NCBI RefSeq assembly: GCF_029227915.1
Contig: NC_079885.1
Coordinates: forward strand, 8,866,001-8,930,000
Reading direction: 5' to 3'
Length of the DNA stretch: 64,000 nt
Origin: Hydractinia symbiolongicarpus
Lineage: Eukaryota > Cnidaria > Hydrozoa > Anthoathecata > Hydractiniidae
In this document: positions 36,801 to 51,800 of the stretch, piece by piece
Layout of the letters: each line of letters begins with the position of its first letter
Numbering within the stretch: position 1 is the first letter of the stretch
Notes under the pieces: model-generated
Database searches by the model: none
Told to the model about the DNA's origin: nothing
What the model saw: only the letters and a program-made list of their open reading frames with translations
Translations under genes and position numbers: made by a program

Positions 36801-39800
36801 TACTTGCAGGATAGGTTCTGCTTGGACAAAGTTCAGAGAGTTACTTCCTTTGTTGACTAGTCTTGTCAATTGAGTTAAAAGGTAGGTTGTATGAGGCCTG
36901 TGTAAGAAGTGTTATGTTGTACAGTAGTGAGACATGGGCAGTGAAGCAGGAAGATCTTGACCGTTTAGAAAGGAATGATATGAGAATGGTTAGGTGGATG
37001 TCTAACGCCAGTTTGAGAGACAAAAAGAGTTCAGATGAGCTAAGAAGCAGGCTAAGTATCCGTAAAATTAAAGATGTTATTCACATAAAATTGGCTGTGG
37101 CACTTGGAAAGAATGGAGGGGGGTAATTGGGTAAGAAAGTGTTGAGACTTGATAGTTCCTGGGGCAAGGCCCAGAGGCAGGCCGAGAAAGACTTGGGAGG
37201 AGGTTATAAGGACAGACTTGATAGAGAGGAAGTTGAGTTTAGATCTAACACAGTCTAGATCAGATTGGAAGAGGGTCATTAATATACCTCATTCAACCCA
37301 TGCTAGCATGGAAAACGGACGTTAAGTCGAGAATGATGATGGATGATGGATGATGGATGATGGATGATTGATGATTGATGATTGATGATGATGACAGTAA
37401 GTTTACTTTCTTAAATGTAAATGCAAAACATTATCCAATAAAAAACACCACCCAAAGTCAGGATCTTCCGGTTTGCCCAGATGTTTCTTTTCCATATAAA
37501 CAGGTCTTTAATATAAAGAATTAGCAAACAAAAGAATGCAATATAGAAGGGGAAACAGGAAGATGATGTGGACATTATTCTTATTCCCTTTAATGACCCT
37601 TTCGTAAGAGCGTTTGGTCTACTGACACTTGAAGCACCTAATCCTAGTCGTCTCTAATTGGGCTAAATGAGACCATGTCTCATCCGAAGCATGCTGTATA
37701 CATCTATCATGCACACACATAGTCATTATAGTATTCAGTTCTTACTTACCACTTACGCTTGGTAAGTGCACACGTTCTGGTGGAGCATCTATAACTTCAG
37801 TACTTGCTGGTCTTTCCTTAATAGTAGAAACACTACCACTCTGCGTCCTAGGCGAAGGAGTGTCAATGTTGATGTCCTGTTCTGTTCTGTAAAATGTTGG
37901 CCTTCTTTTCACCGAAGCTCTTTTCCGTTGATGTTTATCTGGACGACTTGTCAATGTGCTCAGCCTACTTCGAGCTTTACTTGCAGCCTGAAAGAGAAAT
38001 GATATTAAATCTATTATGCTTTTCTTACAATGGTTGTCATAATAACATGTGTTCTTGTACTTTACAGAGCAGTTGACAACAATAGAAAACAAGAAGTTTT
38101 TAGAGTGTTTAATTGACTAAGGCTGTAATAACACTTACTGATGTAAAAAAAAATAGTAAAGATAAAATAAAAAATAATAAAAAATGGAAAAATAATGATA
38201 AAAGTAATCTGACGGTTATTACCATTGCCAAAAACGCCAAAAAAAGGTGTTTTTATGCCCCTTTTTATTTTCAGCCATTTAATATCAATACATGCTTTTT
38301 TATAAGGATATCAAAATTATAACCAGGCTGATCATTATTCTTATTCTCTATCGTTCAAAACTATGGAACTATTGTTTTTAACCTGACTTCCCAACCTGAT
38401 ATTCTTATAAAGCATATTCTTATAAAAAAAAACGTGCATTCACAATATGGTCTTAAAGATCTAGTATTAAATATTTATCTACGAAAATTAGACTGTCATT
38501 ATTGGAGAAATGTAAATAGGTACGGAATAAGCAGAATCAATAATTGATTAAAGAAAGTCTCACCAGGTCTGCATCGTCATCGTCACTTAGATCTGAAGCT
38601 AATATTGAAATGCGTTGGCCAGCAGACAGCTCCCATGGCATATCAAACATCTCAGATACAATTGGTGATGATGTAATGGTAACCGATGGTGTCAAAGGAC
38701 TAGTAGGAGGAGAGTCTTTGTTCTCCTTCGCTTCAACCTTTGCTTTATCTTCATCGGTTTTATTGTTAGTGTCGTCCAAGGCCGTTTCTTCTTTTTCTTT
38801 TAAGTCTTCTTTTTCTTTCACATTTTCTGTTTCTTTTGGTATTTCTTTACTTTCCTCTTTTTCAATTAGCTCGAACTCTTCTTCTATCTTCCCTTCAGTA
38901 ACACCATCTTCTTCTGTACTTTCTTCTTGTTTGCTTTCTGTTTTAGGTTTCTCCACCACTGCTTGTTCCTCTTTATTGTCTGCTTCACTCTAATATGAAG
39001 CGTAAACACATCATAATTTTAGATGTTTCCTCTTTTACTTGGTGAAAAAATTAAAATTAAAAATCTCAACGTAATTCTTGCCAGCAAGAAGTACTTCTTT
39101 ACCAAATAACGCAAGTTAATTATCAACGTTTGGCTAAATTCAAAAAACGAAAACGCTTGCGAAAAAAGATACATAAAGACATACCAAAGCATCAACACTT
39201 TTTTGAAGAGCTTCTACTAAAACTTTCTTGAAACTCTCTGCAAGCGAATTTCCTGTATCCAAGTTTGACTCGCTAAAATATACAGTATTGATGTCAATGT
39301 CAATTTGTTTTTAATGTAAAAATGTAGCCGACTTAATTCAATAACACACCATAGTTTATAGGTCAGGTTGCTTTTACCAAATTGAATAAGCGAGTTATTT
39401 ACGACTTGCTTATCCAATAATCCTCCATCAACCAGTTCTTGTTTGATGCTTTTAATGACTTTCTAAAAAGAAATCAAGGCAAAAAAAGTAAACCTATGTG
39501 GGACACTAGTTGTATGTTTCGGAACAATCCACTTCACTAGCCAAAAAAAGGTCCGAAATATGGTCAAATTGGGGCTTACTGACGTTAGCAAAAATTAGCA
39601 CCCTTTATGATCCATAGTCCTAAGTCCGCTGTGAACTTTGACGACGTTCTTAATGGCTGGTGATTTTTATCTTCGAAATGCTACCATTCTTCACAATATA
39701 ATATGTCTGGGGTTGTAGTTCAACCAAAAATGTTATTCTATGTAACACGAACATCTTACCTCATCGCCAAGAGCAGAAGGACAAATTTTTTGTGCCTCGT

Positions 39801-42800
39801 TCAACATTTTATCTAGGTTTCCCTGCAACAGATCATATTTGAAATAAAGTTAACAGATACCATCTATGAAAACATCTGCATAAAGGTGACCTTGCTTTAC
39901 AATTTTTATTTGCAAGCTAATTTATCGCTGTGATTACAAATTCACTTAAGTCAATTTAAAACAACATTAGAAATGAGATTAAACTACAAACCTGCAAAAC
40001 ACTTTCTATAGAGTCATGAAAGTCTTGAGAAATCTTGTGAAACTTTTCATCAAGTATTTTTTTTGTAGATTCAGGATCAGAAAATAATTGAAGTAACACC
40101 TAAATATATAAATGTAATGGCAATACGATAATCCTACCTTTGACTGTAACTTGTTACATCATTACAATACAGCAAACCGTACCCTATAGCTAAGTCTGGT
40201 AACTATCTGCCAATGCCTTCACTACAACACTACATTAAGTGCACCATTGAGTAACAAATTAGCTAAATTGAGTTGGTTACCTACAACCACAGCATTATCA
40301 TCTAGGAAAAGGGTCTGTTTTTGCCACAGAACCATTTGATCAATGATCCACAGCTGATAGTCTGTGAAAGTTCTACTTTGGCAAAGGTGCAAAAGTCAGG
40401 TAAATGATGTTAACAAGGCAATTGGAAAGGTCCATTTGCTTGTGCTCATGATATTTTAAAGATAGACCTTTTTGTGAAGAATATAAATTTAGAATTAATC
40501 TGTATGCCATACGAATTTACCTGTCTAAAGGAGTCTGTTTCTTTAATAAGACATCTAGCTGTTTTTACTTCCTTTTGAATCTGTTCAGAACTTGAGTTCT
40601 TGTATTTGTTTACTAAATCTTGAAGTTGAACAACCAGTCCATCTGTAAATTGAGTCTACAAGAAAACAGATTTAGCAATAAAATCTTGAAGAATGTCATT
40701 TAAAAACTTGAGTGATACTATTTAACATATAACCTCATAACAATGCATACACCTCCAAACATAGATCACAAAAAATAAGGCAAGCAAATTGCAAAGCTAG
40801 TCATACACTGTACTACATTTTTCTATTTGAAACTGGAACTTTTAAATTACATTCAATGTTCATTCAAGAATCCGCTCATGGTTAATTTTTTTTTCTCTAG
40901 CTTCCGCTCTGTTAATTTATGACGTAATGCTTGGGTGAGTTTAATCAAAGCATTACAGTACTCACAAATTGTCAAAAAACTCATAAAACTCAAGCCTTGA
41001 TAAAATACTCACATAGTTGTCAATACTACTCAACAAGAGTCCTTGATGAACTTTGTAAGCTTGATCAGGTGTAGAATCATGTGTTGATTGGTTTCTTATC
41101 AATGCTTTTTCAATCTAAACTCAATATAGACAGCTTGTTCAACATTGTTCCTGCAGCAAATACGTTAAGGCATAACTGGCCATTTACTTTAGTTTAAAAA
41201 TATCTTTTTTTATCTCTTTTAATATGGTTTCTAGTATATCAAGCCTGTGATGTTCTTTGTGTTATGGATATTAAATAACTTGCACTCATGTATAAAGTCT
41301 TTTGCTGCATATACATGTCTTGTATCCATGTTGTCATGTAATTTGCACATAAATTTTAAGTGTGACAACTAAGTTAAAACACATACCTGTCTGTAGTATT
41401 TCATAAATAATTCACCAGTATGTTTCAAAGATGCAGTCAAGTCTGCCATAGGTATTGGGATTGAGTGCAATGAATAATTCCTTTTAAGTAAATGTATGTA
41501 TTTAAAAAACCCTGCTTATAACATAGTGTTTTTTCTACACTCATAAACTTAGCCTGTCAGGTCAAACATTGGCAACATGTAAGGTTAGGTAGTTGATTGA
41601 TATTATTTAATAATCAGAAGCGCTTCGATGAAATAAGTTTGTGTAATTTGTTATTTCGGGAAATTTAAGCACTAAATGACACCTGAAAACATAACAAATA
41701 AGAAATTTTTCATTTTTCATGTCCACTTACCTGTTCATGGCTAAAGCTAAGTCTTGTAAACCTTTGTATGTTATGTTATTTTTGTCCAGAATGATTTCCC
41801 TGAAAAGAGGGTAAATTCACAAGTTTGATGAAGTTACTTAATTTTCATATAAGGCTTTTAATGTTTTTACCTTAACTTTGTATTAATTTGTAGGGCTTTT
41901 GCAATGAGTCTAGCACCGACATCTCCAATTGCATTGCCACTGAAATGGGAAATGAAAAAAAAATAACCTTTACGTCATCCCCAAAAAATATTTTGTTTTT
42001 TGCAGACGGATAACCTTGAACAGACAGGGCACTGGCAGACCTAAATATTGCCATATTTTGTTTACAACCATAAATGCTGCATTTTATTACAAAAATGTCC
42101 TTTATTACCATTTTCATATTATTAAAAAAATAGTTAGGCAGGAGCGTTTAATCTGGCTTACAGGCAGTTATTTAGAAATAACATCATCCAACTGCAAGCA
42201 GCAAACAAAATGCTATTTATGACAAGACAAGAGATTTATATATTTATATATATTTATCACAAGAAAAGATTTTCACAAAAGGATTACAAACCTTAAATAT
42301 GTAGTGTCAAATAAAGCATTACCTAATATTAATTTCCAAAAGTGTTTCATTTGTTCCAACACAATCAAAGATGGCAGCTGCATCCAGGCGCAGCTTGTTG
42401 TCAGCAATCGAAAGTTTTTCTAATGGCTTAAAAAAACACGAATTTGCCAATTAACAACCCAAAAAAATATCGCGTAATGAAATATATTAACAACAATAGA
42501 AGTTAGTTTGGCAGCAGCAATAAGGTTGCAATTTATGAAGTTATATAGTTGTGGACTTTATATGACTTTTATTTACACAGTGGTTAAACAAGATCTCACC
42601 AGGATTTCTGACATCACCATTTCAGCCAAAGCTTCAGAAACAACATTGTTGTGTCTATGTATATAAACAAAAGGGGTTTTTGCAACAATAAAATTAATAT
42701 TTGATTAGTAAAAGTTAGATCATTTTTAGCGTAATCTTGTATAAAACAGCAAAACATGGCTCACTTTGATTTCGATACATTGCGTGCTAAATCTAATTCT

Positions 42801-45800
42801 CGGATTGAGTGACTGTTACTGATAGCTTCACATAATTGTTCAAGATCTTGATCTAGGCCTGGAAATAGAGGAAAATATATTTTTAAAACATAGAACATTT
42901 CATACAGTTATAACCTAAAAATTTTGGGGTGCATTAAATCGTCATTTGTGAAAATCACAATACCTACCATTGTCAGCAAGATTTAATTTTGTTAAACATC
43001 GAACGTCTTTAATGCATGAACTAATTTCAGATGAACCAGCTGATTTTATCTGCAAAAAAAGTCAAAGATCATTGTTGTGAAGAATATAACACTCTCTTAT
43101 TAAAAATATATATTTATCAAAATAAAATTTATGATATCTTACAAACATTTTTTGTGTTCAATTCTATATATTGAGTAGAGAATTAAAACCAAACTTCATA
43201 AATACCTCATTGTGGGACAAATCTAGCCCAACATCTGTTAAAACTGGATTATTAATTAAACCAACCATAATAGCTCTAAATTGTATAAAGGAACAATAAA
43301 ACACAAGGAAGGGTTTTTTTATTGACTGCAACACATCAAAGGAGAAACAAAATGAAAAATCGTTACATAAATTAAGTGCTTGTTATAAATTTTAGGACAC
43401 ATTTTTTAAAAAATAGCTTAAAATTTTTTATTTTAGGCTGTCCCTAAATACGTTTTGTTTCCTGCTCACAACTGAGTGCTTCTGTATACAAACCAACTAC
43501 AAACACAACGAAAATTTTCATACCTTCTCCAAATCGAAATCCATGGTTTAAATTTTTTAATGGTAACAGCTTATAACAAAATTCAGCGATGTTTAGAATA
43601 CGAAAGATTTAATACTTTAATAACAAAAGACAACAAGGGCTTCTTTATGGTTTTATAGGTATAAATATGGAAGGCTTTTTTTACCGTGTCATGAGGAAAT
43701 ATGACGATGTTTGACAAAATCTAAAACTTATTGGTTGTTTTTTAAGAAATGGAGAAAAAAAAAATTCTTTAACACAAGTTTCACAAAATTCACATTAATT
43801 TTGTGTTTTGGTAGTTTCTGTAATAAGATAGCTAACTATCACAACAAAATAAAATAAAACATACTTGAGTGCTGCCGCAGGGAGTTTTGTATTTGATAAG
43901 TTTGCAAATTTTAATGCTCGGGATGAGGTAAAAAACTAAAGAAAAAGAAAAAATAAATAAGAAGAAATTTGGTGAAAATGCTGAGATTAACATTGTAAAC
44001 AAATACTTGCTACTTAAACAACACAGCTATTTTAAATCATTTCTCCATAGAAACAAAAGATTGCATTGGAGAGCCGTCTAGCACAAAGATTGCAAATGAA
44101 GTTCTGAATGCTAATTTACTTTTTAAATACTGTGAGATGACTAGTGATATATAAAAGTATTATGTATTTCATTAAATTAATAACCTTAAATCTTAAAAAA
44201 AATTAGTTCTTGAAAAAATTACCTCACAAAATTAATTAAAAAACACTTGCTTAAAATTTAAAGGCTGGCTTCCTCCTCCTTGTATAAATACTCACTTGTT
44301 GGAAGGCTGGGAGTGATTGTACTTCTTTGGACTTTCTAAAATGATAAGGAATGAAATCGTAACTATGATACAGAAGATAAAACGTATATTTTGTCCTATA
44401 AGTGAAGCAGTACATACATATAAAACTTTCATGTAAATAAGTTCAACTTCTAACTTCAATTTCTCTAACTTCTACAAACAAAATTACCACTAACGATTTT
44501 AGATTCATCATCATGTTTTGCACATGTTCCACAGGAAAACAATATCTATATATTATACCTGTATGAAAATGGGTTACCAGCTAAACATACATCTTGCAAG
44601 TTTTGTTGACAGCCACGAAACATTGCACCAAATAGCTGCGAATAAAATATAAATCAGTTAAACAAACAATATACATTCTTTAAAGTTTTAAAATAAAAGT
44701 AAAGAAAAACCTACAAGATCAAGAGCTGATTCTGTATGGGATATATTCAAGAATTCCACTGCATTTGGTTGTGCCAAAAAATCACACAATGACTAAAATA
44801 TGAAAAATATATGTGGACAAATATAAATCTAAGATTCTAAACACTTGATAACAAGCCCTGGCAATGATAAGAGGCAGAATCATGTGTAATGAAAATCAAT
44901 GTAGAACTTAAACACAGTAACTCGAAAACGAACTGAAGAAATGTTTCCATCAGTTGTTACAAAGTGACAAGGACAACACCATGTACTACCTGTGCTCCTT
45001 CTGATTTTAACACATTTCCTGATAAATCCAGTCTTGTAAGAGATGTAGCCATAAATTTATTATTCTTTAAAGAAGAAGCAAGGATGCCAGCACCCTTAGC
45101 AGTTAATGCAACTTCGGATAAATTTAAAGACTCTATCCCCTGTTGCAATGTGGAAATACACCCTGCCAAACTGGTCACACCTGTAACAAAAAGACAAAGA
45201 AACGTGAGGTAATCGAAACAACGTTTTATACCTTAATATGAATTTCAACTTACCTTTGTCTTCCAATGCATTTTTTGACAGATTAACTTTTTTCACTGTC
45301 TTGTTTGGATTAGCAGATAGCGCCAGTGAAAGTCTATGTGCTTGCTCTCTACACAAAAATATTATATCAAAAACTATCAGTAGAGATCAGTAGAGCAGTT
45401 TTTAAAGAAAGGATAATACGAAAGGCAACTTACTTATTTACATGTGCATCAGTTATGGTGATAGTCTCAATTGATGGAGACCTCTTTATAACTCGGATGA
45501 TTGCATCCACCACTTCATTAGTCTAAACAAGAACAATTATTTCAAAATCGAATCAAATTTATCATACGCCCTGCTTACAAAATGGCAGAACTTACCAGTT
45601 TATAGGAAGATACAACAAAACTTGTGAACCAAGTGCTGTAACCAACTGCAGCGATCAATGGAGTGATCTCCCTAAAAACCATTAAGCAATAATAATTCTC
45701 GGAAGGCCAAATGATCTTTACAAGACAAAGAGGAATTAAATTTGAAACACTAAACATTAAAATCTTTTAAGCATCTTACTTGGTCTCAAGATGATCAAAA

Positions 45801-48800
45801 TCCTCTACTTGAAAATCCTTACAGTCGTGACTAGCGTAAATTTTATTAACATCCTAAAAATAAAATAAAAATAAAAACAAAGGATTGTAAGTTTTATCAA
45901 CATAAACAACTCAGGAAAATTAATATATAAAGTTACCCAAATCACTTCTGCAAGAGCTGTTTGGTTATAATAGTCACACAGACACATGTAGGCCAATGCA
46001 AAACCAGCTATAAATTTAATAATTAGTAATACTAACAATTCGAAAAATGTACTTAGTTGCCTGTAATGAAAATAAACAATTGTTTGATTGTGCAAACCCA
46101 ATGGAGAAATGTGTTAGTTTGGTTGCTAAATGTGCTCTAAAAGCACCAGTTGTAACCTCTAGACACGACATTGAAAAACACGCAATTATATAACACGCAA
46201 ATAGATTTAGAAAAGAAAACATAGTACAGAAATAATCACTACCACTACTTCTAACTCTACCAATTGAATCGGTACTTAATAATAATAATACTAACCACAT
46301 GGTTGTGTTTCAGGAGCAAGAGATTGGACAATTAAATTTGCTTGATTGCGTATTACTTCCTCTTTCTGGCTTGACTCTGTTTTCACAAATACCTGTTTGC
46401 TAAAATAATTATGCATTCATTCACTATTTTTCATTCGAGCCAGCTAATTTTAACCTGCTATTTTTATTAGAAAAAAAATGCTGGGGAAAACTTCACAACA
46501 CTGCCACAGAATGTGGTATGTGAATCTAAGACTTTAGGCAAGTCATAAATCTTAACGCTAACCAGAAGATCATTTTTTTTGGCTTTAGTGGCTTAACATG
46601 ATATAAAACTCTTTAAATTAACATATATATTAAGATATGATTTTATGCCAATAAACTTACTCAACATTTATGTTTATAAAGTTACTCTTTAACAGTGCAA
46701 GCAAATACGAAACTGCTTTTTCAGAATCTTCTTGACTTGCGAAGAGGTAAACATGTTGATTTTGGCGATCCCCCACATTGACAGTTATGTTCAGCTGAAA
46801 AAGATAGATATCAAAATAGTTGACCTACAAAAAAAATGTAAACTTGAATCTATATGGAATTTTATTATTTGTGTGTTTGTTTGTGTGTAGATATGCAAAC
46901 CATGTGTGTGTGTGACCATGCATGAAAGTTCCTTGAGGGCTGTGCAGAACTATTGACAAATTTGTGAGGTGCAAAATATAAATAAAAAAATGAACATTCA
47001 TAATTTTTCAGAAATCTAGTAATGTATAAAACTTTGGATAAAATCAAAACAATTACTCACATTGATAGGTTTGGAACAATCTAATGAGTTTATATCAAGG
47101 ATGTGAAAGCTGTAATCAATCTAAAAAAATACTGCAATAGATAAAAACTTTAATTAACACGCCCAATAAATTAATTTATAAGTTCAAAGAGTAAAATTTT
47201 GGTTGAAAACCTTCACTGAATACCTTGGATTGCTGTTTCTTTGTTAAGATGTAGACGCGGCATGCTGTTATGGCCTAAATGATACGGGTAAACTAATTAG
47301 TGTTATGTATAACAATGACTCAATATATACAAAATACAAAAATAAAAAATCAATTTCACAGGAAGTAAACACTATACACAACTGGCATACCTGAAATACA
47401 AAAAACCTTTATAAAACCTCAGATCAATATTATGGTTTTTAAGAACAATCATTTATCTTGCTGTTATGAAACATTATCTAAATCTAAGTGTGTTTAAGCA
47501 GGTAAATTAACAGTTAGGCTCTTGTAAAAAAATAAGGAGCATTTTTTTTCTCACATCTTTTCACAATTCTAAAAAACACAAAATGAAAGCTATGTAAAAG
47601 AAGTCCTTTTTATAAAGGCAGAGCAGGTTGACAAGAATTTAATACCCTATGATATATGTGCCTAAAAATTCACTTCGCTGTGTTGCAAAGTTTATAATAG
47701 TTATATCAAAATAATATATGAGTTTAGGGTTTATATAATATTATCAACTTATGTTCAAAGTCGAAGGACTAGCCTCTTATTTGGGAATTGATATAAGATC
47801 CTAGTGTACCACAATTTGACATACTGTTTACATAACTTATAAGAGTAATGCCACAACCTAAGGAATTTATGTTGTTTTGTTTAATTTGTGGCTTAGCAAA
47901 TGATTTGTTTCTCTGATTATTAAAAAAGACATACGTAGAGAGACACAGTGATAGCTATATTGATCCAAATGTCTTTTATAACAACTATTATGTTAAATAA
48001 ATAGACAGCTCACAATAAATAAAATATAATCTTACCAATAATTTTACGTCATTCTTATCTTTACTAGTCTTACATCTTCGAACGAATAAGATCTTTGCAT
48101 CAGTCCTACCAATGGCTTGCTTAGCAGCTAAAAGAATAATCATATGAGAAAAAACCTATGTAGTTTGTTTGTGATTAAAACATTATTACATACCATCTTT
48201 TGAAATCAATACATCTACACATTTTAGTGTAATTGTTCTGCCCAATCTTAAAACGCACCTGTCTTAAGACTGGTTCTGTCTAAGACTGGTCCAGTCAGTC
48301 TTTTGACAGTGACAAATGGCCGGTCTTAAGACTGGACTGCCCAATCTATGGATGTACATGTCCAATCTTAGAACAGTTATGGAGGACAAAGAGAAAAAGG
48401 AAAATTTTAGACTGTAGTTACCTCTTAAAAAGAACATTACATATAAATTTTTCTTTACAAATCAAAACAACAAAAAATAATACCAGGTACAAAAATTTTA
48501 TATGATGTTTTAATGTGCCTGAGAATGTTTGTTGGTTCTTGCAAACAATTGAAATCTTGTAGAATATCCCTTCTTTAAAATCTAAAAGGCGTCCGAAGAT
48601 GGGCCTAACATGATCTCCTGCCAAGTCTTGTGACACCCTGCCCAGTCTTAAGACTGGCCGGTCAGTTTTAAGACTGCGCATTTTATGTCTAAAGATTGGG
48701 CAGTGTCCTAAGTTTTGGGCAGTATCATCAATGATCTTCGAAACAAATGTGTTCAACGTTTTTTTTGCAATACATAAAAAAGATGTCAGTGTGTGCACTT

Positions 48801-51800
48801 GTTCTACAAAATTATAATTTTTGTTTTGTTTTTATTTTGTTTTTTACTCAGTAGTTTGTAAACAATCCAATTTGATCGGGTAAATTATACACACATATTA
48901 TCCTTGTCCACACTTACAAATGTTCACAAACAAAATTACACAATCCACATTCACACTATAATAAACAATTCAAGCCTAACTCATTATTGATCATTAGTTC
49001 ACCTTTAAAAAGAATGATTATACAATGTCATAAAAATGTTTTTTTAATTAATTTTAATTAATTTTTAAATAAAATTCCAAGTATATAATATATAAAAACA
49101 GAAAAACTTTACCTTACAGTTCAAAATATTGCATTGCATAGATAGATAGATAGATAGATGTGCATATTTTACATGGCTAGCCTCACAAATATCGAGGGAT
49201 ATAGCCTGTCTATTATTTCCAGGAGGGGCCATGGCGTAGATGGAGAATCCTAGAGTATTTAATGCTCATTTTGAGCTACGCAGACCCAATTAGAGCCCGC
49301 GCTCTACTAGACAACTCCCGGCAACATCCAACGGCTCACACAGTGTGCCATCTTCCCAATTCCCCTCACATGGCTTGGGTTAACCCGGGGCTATGGTAAC
49401 ATTCACTCGCCCATGTTGAATCGCCGTCAGGAGGAATCGAACCCCGGTCTCCCGCATAGAGTACGAGAGCTATAACCACTAATCTACGGCGCCACAGCAA
49501 ATAATTATGTGACTTAAAAGCAGGACAAGGAAAATAGTATTCCATGAATGCGTATAATCAATTATGTACTTTTTTAAAGTTACTAAAACAGTTTCAGAAC
49601 ATTTCAAAAACATTTTAATACAGACTACAGCAGCAAGCAGAAAAAAAAAATAAATGAAACGCTTCAATAAATATTGTTAGTATGTTTTAATAGGCATGCT
49701 ATTCTTCTTATTTGCAGCTCAGGCTTGAAACTATAAGCGTTTTTCTCCTCCTGCTATACAGCAATACTGCAGTATATTTAGACTTTGACAAAGATTTATT
49801 GATAACACAATAAAAGTGGAGTAAATCACCACCCTTTCCCCATTTTTCTAATCCAACCCCTCTTCAAGTGAACTCAGGTAAAGTCCACCTCACCAACTAT
49901 GTTATTTAACATATACTTTATTTAATTTGACACGTTTTGTGTGTGTGGTTCTTTTAGTATATGAAAAGTGAAAATAAAATTGAAACCACTTATATAGATC
50001 TTTTTTTATCAATATAAAAATTCAAATTGTTTTAACAAAGCCATAAGGGCACTCAGTAACCCTTTTTCCTGGCAAGTAGGTGAGTTCAATAACGTGGTTT
50101 TGTTTCTCTTTTTATAGACTTGTTGTTTCCATATGTTTCATCACTGTATTTTACTTTGAACATTGTAATCAAATATTGTTACACAAATGTTATATTTTGT
50201 TTCCTAAACCGGTAGGCCACATAAAAACAATATTAAAAGGCTTAATTGTGAAAGTTCATTCCTGCAAAATATATGTTGAAAAAGCTATTTGTGAAAGTAA
50301 ATTCTTGCAATTTTTTAACCTCTGTTATACACACCTCAATGAGACATTCAAAATCCTCACTAAATTTGATAAATTGTGAAATTTTCAGATGTTTACAGCA
50401 AACAAACAACCTGCATTTTATACTAATTGACCTCTGTTTGAGAATGAGGGTTACAGTAACACTTATATGTAAGTTTTACAACATCATTCAAAAATCATAT
50501 GCCTACATTCACATAACATATTGTTGTCATGCGCAAGTCAATAACAATAGATATGATGAAGCCATTTTGTTCTCATGTGCAACAAGCATTTTATTGTTTA
50601 AAAGTGCTAACAATCATGAAAGCTGTTGAAATTTATTGACATCCGCACGTAAAAGAAATATGCTGATGGATAATATTATTTTTCAACAACTGCTTTTGAT
50701 AATTTTAAACGTAATTAAAAATAGTAGCTACAGTTAGAGCTCTATTTTTTAAAACAAAACTAGTCAATAAACCCATTACAAAAATCTACTTTAATAGAAA
50801 ATCAATGGAAAAACATGTGCATATTGCTACACGTGTTCCAAAATATTTCTGAAAAGGCCTGTATTAGACCCTGTTCCAAATTAGCTAGCCTCTCAGAGTA
50901 TTTTGTGGACAAACTGCACTCTGGTCCAGCTCTAAAACTTAAGTAAGCTAGGCTAGCTAGCTAGAAAAACCTGAATAAAAAGTTGTTGTTTTTAATTTTT
51001 TTGAAAAAATGACAGTAAAAGATAGCTAGAAACAAAGGTTAATGTCTTGTAGTTAATAAACACTCCTGCCACTAGAAAATGTAATTCTTGTTGACAGGTA
51101 AAGTAATATCGACTGTTTTTCTGACTTAGTAAATTTCCCTAGTGTTGTAATAAAAACATAGTGCTTCACTACAACCAAAAAGCAAGCCAATTTGCAGTTT
51201 TATAATTTTTTAAATTGACACAGGTTTTTCAGGTTGAATTTTGAGCTGGTAAAGTTTCTTCTTTTTTTGTTGAGACCAGGTGATTTTTGCATATTTTTCA
51301 TTGAAAGTTGGTAAACCAGCTTGTGACCAAACAGTAATCGTATTCTAATTTAAAAGAGAGTTTTTTCTAAATTAATGAACAATTTAGAAAAAACCACTCT
51401 CATACACTTTTTTTCTATGGGAACTAATAAAATCTTCCCTGTTTTTCAAGCCTTTTTCAGTCTGATTTGTTCTTATTTTATCCTTAATAGTACAAACACA
51501 ACTTTGGAACTCATCCTTATTTTGTTCTCACGTATGGATATTTTTCTTAAATTTCCTGAAAATCTGTTTATATGTGATGTTATGATTATTATATTTTGTT
51601 ATATTTTCTATTTTAGTATTAGATGATAAAAATCTTAGCAAAAAGTCTAAATATCTAAGCCTGTTTCATCATTACATTACCAGAAGAACAAATGACCCTA
51701 TTATACTGTCAAAAGCATTACTGTCAACGAAAATAAATGCCCAAGTATTTTGCCCTTGTATAATGCTGTTAGAGTAAATAGACTTTCTATAATGCTGTCA

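Larger units (their letters stand above)
35203..37749 (-). other. CARMIL intron holding a LINE fragment
   Basis: A 2.5-kb intron between the exon that carries the CPI-like motif and the preceding basic exon. Apart from the LINE fragment and its microsatellite tail (36281-37394) it shows only AT-rich sequence. Confidence 0.6.

Noticed and set aside
38544-38993. 149-codon plus-strand open frame rich in Ser
   Set aside because: Antisense shadow of the acidic CARMIL exon 38564-38989.
50080-50629. Overlapping plus-strand open frames in CARMIL intron 1
   Set aside because: Two overlapping frames with AT-driven composition, no domain resemblance and no splice context.
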